A stretch of DNA of 64,000 bases, from contig NC_034010.1 in the NCBI RefSeq assembly GCF_000346465.2, positions 26,498,643 to 26,562,642 on the forward strand, in the 5' to 3' direction. Source of the DNA: Prunus persica. Lineage: Eukaryota; Streptophyta; Magnoliopsida; Rosales; Rosaceae. Positions 58,299-64,000 of the stretch are shown one piece after another. Position 1 is the stretch's first letter; every line of letters starts with the position of its first letter. Below the pieces are notes generated by a model. It saw nothing but the letters and a program-made list of their open reading frames with translations, did not search any database and was not told the origin of the DNA. The position numbers were made by a program, and so were the translations under genes.

Positions 58299-60761
58299 CT
58301 ATTTTCGTGGAGACTTTAAAGAGTCGACTTGGGATTTGCCTCGAGGGCCATTCAATCTTATGTAAAGCCTGTACTCGTTGAATGTCATGGGAGGGTAGAG
58401 CGCAGGTCTTTCTGGGGTGACAAGCTCCTTTGCCGGCTCTATGGCTATGTCGCTCTTCGGATTGTAGAAGAAGGCCAGTGAGAGTCTCTCCTTTGCTGGG
58501 TTTACGATCACTCTGTGCTCTACGCTCTTGTATGTTGCGTTACTTAGAACCTAATCATTCAAACAAAACACAGATTAATTAGGTTTACATTAAAATAATA
58601 ATAATTTGATAATTCTCAAGATAAACATGTTATATTATGAACCTGTCAATCGTAACTACCGATTGTATATAAAAAAATCTGTGTTGTGGTCCACTTTTAA
58701 CAATATTATACCAAACACTAAATCCGGAGTTTCTATAATTGTTGTGAGTTGATGGGTAACGACTAATTATGCAATCAATTAGCAGAAAAATGACGAAAAA
58801 AGACGAGTGTAAAAGTTTTGTAAGAACGTGTAGCTGTCTCCATAGCAAGGAAGTTGGAACTTGCGAGTGTTTATCCAGTTTTCTATTTGAAATTTTACAT
58901 TGTGATATATTTAATATAATATAATTAAGAATAATATTTAGTTGAAGGGGTCCTAATGACGTTCATGTTCGAGCAGCAACTTGAGATTTATAAAATAAAA
59001 ACTTGAGAGTTTTATATATTACTTGGCGTGAAACACTGTCGCCCCAAAGTGCCAAATTAAATTAATGTATTAAAGAATTAAACTGAAGATTAAAAAAATA
59101 GTAACTTTATACCTCCATATATTGAAGAGTTTGGTTTGCTTTGACCTAGTCATCAGTTGATTACCTCCTATTTTTTACTATTTCTTTTTGTTTTTTTCTC
59201 TGTTTTCAATGGCGTTCGCGCAGTAATAACTTTAAATTCCACATTTAAGTTTGAATAATAGGATAGTGTATGTCGCCTAGGTTGCAAACAAACATTTACA
59301 TGTAAAACAGCTTGTTCATGCACCCTTACTGTTTGCGACATGAATTAATGATAGACGTTTTAGTTTTGATTGGTTATGTTAGGAGGAGGAGCCCATCAAA
59401 ACCTGACCCCTCCATGTGCCCATGGTTCATGCATATTGGTAACCCAAACATTTTTATTTATTTATTATTTGATTTGCAATAAGGATAATCTAGATGACAA
59501 ATAAACAGATATAAATACTTTATATAAATAAATAAAATGAAGAAAAAAATATTCACCTGAATTTGATCACCAATATTGACAATAAAAGCGTGTGGAGCTG
59601 GCTTGACAGTGATCCAAGTGTCATCTTTTCGGACCTGTAAACCTGCGACATGTTGATCTGGGAGTAGTACGGTCATGCCGCCAGGATCTGAGTGGGATGA
59701 TAGGCCCAGCGTCAGGTCAGGCTGAGGGCACTTTGGATAAAAATTAACCCTTAAGCATGCCCCAATATCCTCACCACCAAACCCCTTTTGGAGAAAGTCT
59801 TGTTCTAATCCAAGGTTTAGTGATAAAATCTTCAATATCCTCCCACAAAGCTTCACTACTTCCTTCCCATACTCATCTATTACTTGCCTGAAAAAAAACA
59901 TACACAACTCAATCATCACACAACACAAAGAAACTAAAAATACGTCTGTCTTACTATATATACTCTTTTTCCAAGCCTACAATTAGATTATTTGAATTTA
60001 ATGGCATGTGCCTACAAATTTAATTACCATGTAGGATTATGTGAGACAAAACTCAAGAAAAGTATAAAGCAAGTAGGAATGGTTAATGAGGAATAATAAG
60101 CAAGAGATTAAGACAAGCTTAGAGAGCCCACTTAATTAAAGTTGGAATCACGAAGATAACAATAGTAACAAACTATTAGTCTAGTAGTATTTCTGTTTTC
60201 GGGTTCGAGTCTAGTGGTAATTTAGTTTCTAATATTGGAAGATGTCTATTTTGACTTGGGAACGTACCTGGCATAGCCGGGGAGGGCCGGCCACTTGTCG
60301 TGGTCCTTCAAGGACAATGGAAGATAGTGAAGGAAATAATAGTCACTCCAGTCAAGAATGGCACCTTTCTCAACCCCAAGCCTGCTGCCGTACCCTTCAT
60401 AGGTCTTGGGTGAGTTGGCGTAGGCTTGCTTCAGCTCCATCGGCAAATGGAAGAATTGGCGCCAAACCTCCTGGTTCCGGTCCATCAAACCGGGGCTAAC
60501 GCCATGGTTCACGACTTGGAAGAACCCCCAGTCCCGGCAGGCCTCAGAAATTTGGCCGAGTGTGGTGGCTCGCAGATGATCGTCGTCCAAGCCTTGGAAG
60601 TCAATGATTGGGATGTTGGTATGGGTGGCTTGATCAGAATTGGAGGAGATTGGGGTTGGTCTTTGGGTTGGGGGCTTGATGTATCGGTCTGGAAAGACAC
60701 CGGTCTCGGACAAGGACTGGACCCGGACTATTGGTTCTGGCCAATCCGATGGGCAGTTCAT
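58299..60761 (-). CDS. 2-oxoglutarate/Fe(II) oxygenase, jasmonate 12-hydroxylase (JOX/JAO type)
   Basis: Three exons on the minus strand: 60268-60761, 59557-59887 and 58299-58550; 358 residues. JOX enzymes hydroxylate jasmonic acid at C-12 in the cytosol, lowering JA-Ile and damping defence. The N-terminal DIOX_N domain includes IPIIDFQGL, EACRDWGFFQVVNHG and YEGYGSRLGVEKGAILDWSDYYF. The catalytic domain has the iron ligands His230 and Asp232 (SHSDPGG) and His287 (VEHRV), and the 2-oxoglutarate-binding RxS (Arg297, Ser299). Arg residues in ACLRVN and EYRLYIR correspond, as I recall, to jasmonate-binding arginines in Arabidopsis JOX2. The ATG at 60761 (MNCPSDWPEPIVRVQSL) is preferred over an upstream in-frame ATG at 60827, since the family starts close to PIVRVQSL. 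Closest by memory are At5g05600 and At3g55970. Confidence 0.92.
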
Positions 60762-60941
60762 GGTGTTTTTGTAGTTTCGGCTTCCAAGGTTTGATATGTA
60801 AATATATATATATGAATTGGAAAACAAGACGGCTGTGATTGTGAAAAGTTTTGAGAGAGATGATGAGAGAGGGGGAGGGATGGAATTGTGAGGGCGTGGA
60901 TGAGAGTGTGAGAATGGTAGTTAAAGGTGGAGAGATGTAGT

Positions 60942-60962
60942 GGGGGGGGGGGGGGGGGGGGG
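60942..60962 (+). repeat. G21 homopolymer in the JOX upstream region
   Basis: Twenty-one consecutive G about 180 bp before the JOX start codon (C-run on the coding strand), next to a CT-rich leader sequence. It is probably in the 5' UTR or core promoter. Confidence 0.95.
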
Positions 60963-63218
60963 AGTGAAATGGACGTGAAAGAGAAACGTGAAATATATGA
61001 GGTTTTTATAACCAAGTTTCAATCGAGATAGAATACTACTTTATGGGTGTGAACGAGAGAAGAGTAACACCCTGCAACTTGTTGTATACACCCCTTCTCT
61101 CCGGTTGATCACGTGTGAGGAGAGATACAAAACAACTGACATGGTAAATTATTCTCGTATACCAAGTTTCAACTGTTGCTAGAAGAAACAAAATTTGGCG
61201 AATTGTTCTCATATGTCAAGTACATATGGTAGTTGGTACTTAATACGCCAATAGTCAAATTTAATTAGCCTATCGTATTATTTAGTGTGGAATTTAATTC
61301 ACTGCATCAACATGTGTCGTTATATATTGGATAATCTTTCCACATAGTGTGATGTTTACTAATCCTATATAAAGACTATTGTATTGATATTTTTGGAGTC
61401 TACGTGCTCGATGAGGTTGACATGCCGACATATAAGAAATAAATCCTCATTGAGGTTGGAAGAAGTGCTTGTGGAAATAGGGCACTCAAAACTCATGGGA
61501 TAATATTATTGGGTTCATTGCAGTTCATGAGAGGGATTGGTCCCGCCCATTTCGGCGCCGTGAGCGACTTTGATTTATACACCCCACCCCCACATCGCTC
61601 GTCCTTTCTTTTTTTTTTCTTCTGTTTTTTTATCTTTTTATCTTTTTTTTAATCAGCTTGTCCTGTGTTATCGATGATGAGGATGACACTGACTTCACAT
61701 TTGAACTTTTCTCTACAATTTGTTTCATTCTCACGGGATCACATGCACCATGCTTCATACATGCTTCAATTTTTCTTTTTCTCTTTTTCTTTGTGGAAAA
61801 TGAGAACACACGATGTGCCCGCGTATGTGCGGTTTTATTCAATTCATATAACGCACACTATTATGTCATGGGTCTCACGCAATTATTTTAAAGTTCCGCA
61901 CATTTATGGGCATGTGGAGGGATTTTTCACTCTTGTTTTGTGGGGTTTTAAAAAAATATATATATTTCTTTTAATAAAAGCAATAGAAATTTATTAGATT
62001 TTCAGGGAAAAAGAGTACAAATAACAAATACTATAGTGGAAGATCGGTGGGTCTCTATGTGCAGCAATGCTGACATGTGTGGTAGTGGTGTATCCCCTCC
62101 TTTGTGGTCATTATGGTGCAGTTTCCGTCCCTTTTATGGAAGACGGTGGCTTTGTATTGTATTTTGGTTTGATTTTGTGATGGGGAAGACTATTATACTA
62201 GACTATATTGGTTTTACTTTAATCTTCTCTGTGTTTGTGGCAATTTGTTCATTTAGCTAACCTTTGTATTCTCTGCTTGTTTCTTCCATATTTATGAGTT
62301 TTGAATGAACATGATTGATTCCGACTTTAAAATAAAATAAAAGAAGCCATTCCATTAGTAATACGGCGAACAAGAATATTTTCCAACGACTTGAGCCGAA
62401 AATTAGATATATACAGTTTAAAAGCCAAAATTAATGGTACTCCTTGACTTAACGTGGGGTGTTCCTCTTTTGGATCCTAGTTTTGATTCTGCTTGATGAT
62501 GTATATTTGGAAAGTAAGCACCTCATACACATGGGCCGGCTTATAGCATTTAGAGACACATGCAAATGCTAGCCTAATTATAGGGTGATTCACCTGCTCT
62601 GCTTGAAATCCTCAGTAACAAAATAATAAGAGAATATTTCAATTTGCCAGTTAGAAACAACCAAAAAAAAAAGAAAGAAAGGAAATTAGGGCCACGAGAT
62701 TCTTCAGTTGACTCTATGCATTTTGGATATAGAGAAATCGAGACTGATAAATCCTCAAAATCTTATTCATGACACATAGCCTCATCAATTTTGTATGTTT
62801 TTATTTTGGCCTGATCAATAATTTTTGTATGTTCTAACATATTAAATATGTATACGAATATATTATTAGTCATACGCGTTATGTTATGTTCATACTCAAC
62901 ACATGTACAATTACAACTTGGTGAAATAAAATAATATATCAGAACTATATTACTAATTTTAAAGTTTATATTTTTAAGTGAAGTTGAAAATCAGATCGCG
63001 ATCAGGTTGGTTGGCGGTGTCCTTACCTATCTTCATTTTGTTTGCGCTTATCGCTTGAATCCTAACTTATGAAGAGATGTTTTCTTCTTTTTTCCTCACA
63101 GATTACGTTGTCAGATTCGATATGAGGCTCTACATCTCCAACTCTTTCCGATGGCCATATGTTACATGTACAAAAGGTAATTTGAGGAATACGTTACAAA
63201 AGAAAGAAAATAAGAAAT

Positions 63219-63477
63219 TAACGGCTCGTTTGATAACCATTTTAATTTTAGTTTTCATTTTTTGTGCTAGCTAGGGTATAAAGGAAAGAGAGGGAGAATG
63301 GAGATGAGATTGAAATGGATGAGTAACAAAAGTGAAACACACAAATTAAAAACTGAAATCTATTTGAAATTGTTTCCCCTCTCGTCTTTTCTCTTAATCT
63401 CATCCTCACTCCCATTTTCACCTTCATTTTCCTTTATACTTAGCACTAAAAATGAAGCAGTTATCAAATGGGCCTTA
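63219..63477. mobile_element. Putative hAT-type MITE
   Basis: The left end TAACGGCTCGTTTGATAAC and the right end, reverse-complemented, TAAGGCCCATTTGATAAC form imperfect inverted repeats. Similarity continues into ATTTTTAGTGCT-like sequence. At 259 bp and coding-free it fits a hAT MITE with degenerate GGGCCCGTTTG ends. An 8-bp target duplication is not clear. Confidence 0.5.
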
Positions 63478-64000
63478 AAAAGAAACCAAAGAAAAGAAAA
63501 CTAATCAACCAACAAACTACGGGGAATTATATAATTCAGTATATATATATGTAGCGTAACTGTTTATCAAAACAAATTAAAATTCCAAATAAATATTCAG
63601 TATGGTAGTGATGATTATTATAAAAGAATTTTTAGACATGTGAGTGGCAAATGAGGAATTCTTTGTGCATAATGAAAGGGCAAAAGCGAAGTGTTCTCAT
63701 AAGTTAATGCAAATATACTCAAAGCCATACATAATTCTCACATTATTTGTTAGCATGGAGATCATCATATCACATGGAGTTCAGGTCTTTGTGTCGCAAA
63801 GTTTAATTAGGTGCGTGCTGGAAATCTGTATTTTAAAATTTCTCATTCATTCAATAATTTCTGGGGTAGTTTTAGATTCTTACTACTTGCTGCGTTTCCG
63901 TGCATGGAAATGAATGTTAATTTGGGCATTGATTCTGATTGTTGTTCAAACTCTTTTGAAGTGAACCGAATTTCTTGGTTGGGAAAACTTTCTGTCAATC

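Larger units (their letters stand above)
60762..64000. other. 3.2-kb region upstream of JOX to the window end
   Basis: JOX promoter and leader with a run of 21 G (60942-60962), then AT-rich DNA with a putative hAT-type MITE (63219-63477). ORFs of 60-110 codons here have no domain and no splice context. Any gene to the right starts beyond the window. Confidence 0.5.

Noticed and set aside
60183..60230. B-box-like GGGTTCGAGTC
   Set aside because: No A box at a suitable distance; it lies within the first intron of the JOX gene.
60242..60794. Plus-strand ORFs of 85 and 122 codons
   Set aside because: They are antisense to JOX exon 1, which has clear dioxygenase motifs.
61658..61997. Overlapping 77 and 110 codon ORFs
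   Set aside because: Two frames of the same AT-rich stretch; Phe/Ser-rich translations typical of non-coding DNA.

Overview
This window is nuclear DNA of a flowering plant, and gene content, intron structure and gene order point to a core eudicot. A rosid, probably a member of the Rosaceae such as Prunus, is my best guess; the family level is inference. Genes have short GT-AG introns, and the intergenic DNA is AT-rich and full of small non-autonomous mobile elements. There are twelve recognisable protein genes, no credible tRNA or rRNA gene, and one 100-base assembly gap (51691-51790).

Layout. 1-1732 (+): 3' part of the GINS replication subunit PSF3. 2055-2441 (+): intronless circadian gene ELF4. 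3127-4687 (-): secretory cyclophilin. 5976-8704 (+) and 12581-16166 (+): two nine-exon phosphoinositide phospholipase C genes in tandem, split by 3.9 kb holding a Gypsy LTR remnant, a probable MITE and a small Helitron. 16790-21642 (+): NF-X1 type zinc-finger gene NFXL2. 24328-26742 (-): intronless CRINKLY4-related receptor kinase (CCR3 type). 31942-34240 (-): small CTD-phosphatase-like HAD phosphatase. 35313-38829 (-): DYRK-family kinase with a LisH-like N-terminus. 46969-51091 (+): strigolactone-pathway repressor SMXL6/7/8 (D53) type. 51972-54764 (+): ALFIN-LIKE PHD protein. 58299-60761 (-): jasmonate hydroxylase (JOX type) 2-oxoglutarate oxygenase.

How the genes relate. This is not an operon; each gene has its own promoter. 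Several act in signalling: phosphoinositide hydrolysis, strigolactone repression, jasmonate inactivation, the evening complex of the clock, and a clock- and stress-linked NFX1 protein. The most striking organisation is evolutionary. From memory of Arabidopsis locus numbers, homologues of these neighbours are spread over several duplicated Arabidopsis segments (around At2g40080-40130, At3g55920-55970, At5g58690-58710 and At5g05600-05660). The window therefore looks like a little-fractionated version of an ancestral block.

No clearly new multi-gene system is visible. The observations most worth a second look are a 71-bp triplication of the PLC2 C-terminal codons running into its 3' UTR, a strand-biased 136-nt hairpin downstream of NFXL2, a duplicated PPT/LTR junction of a Gypsy remnant, a Mutator-like MITE containing the assembly gap, a GC-AG intron in the cyclophilin gene, and a run of 21 G in the JOX upstream region.
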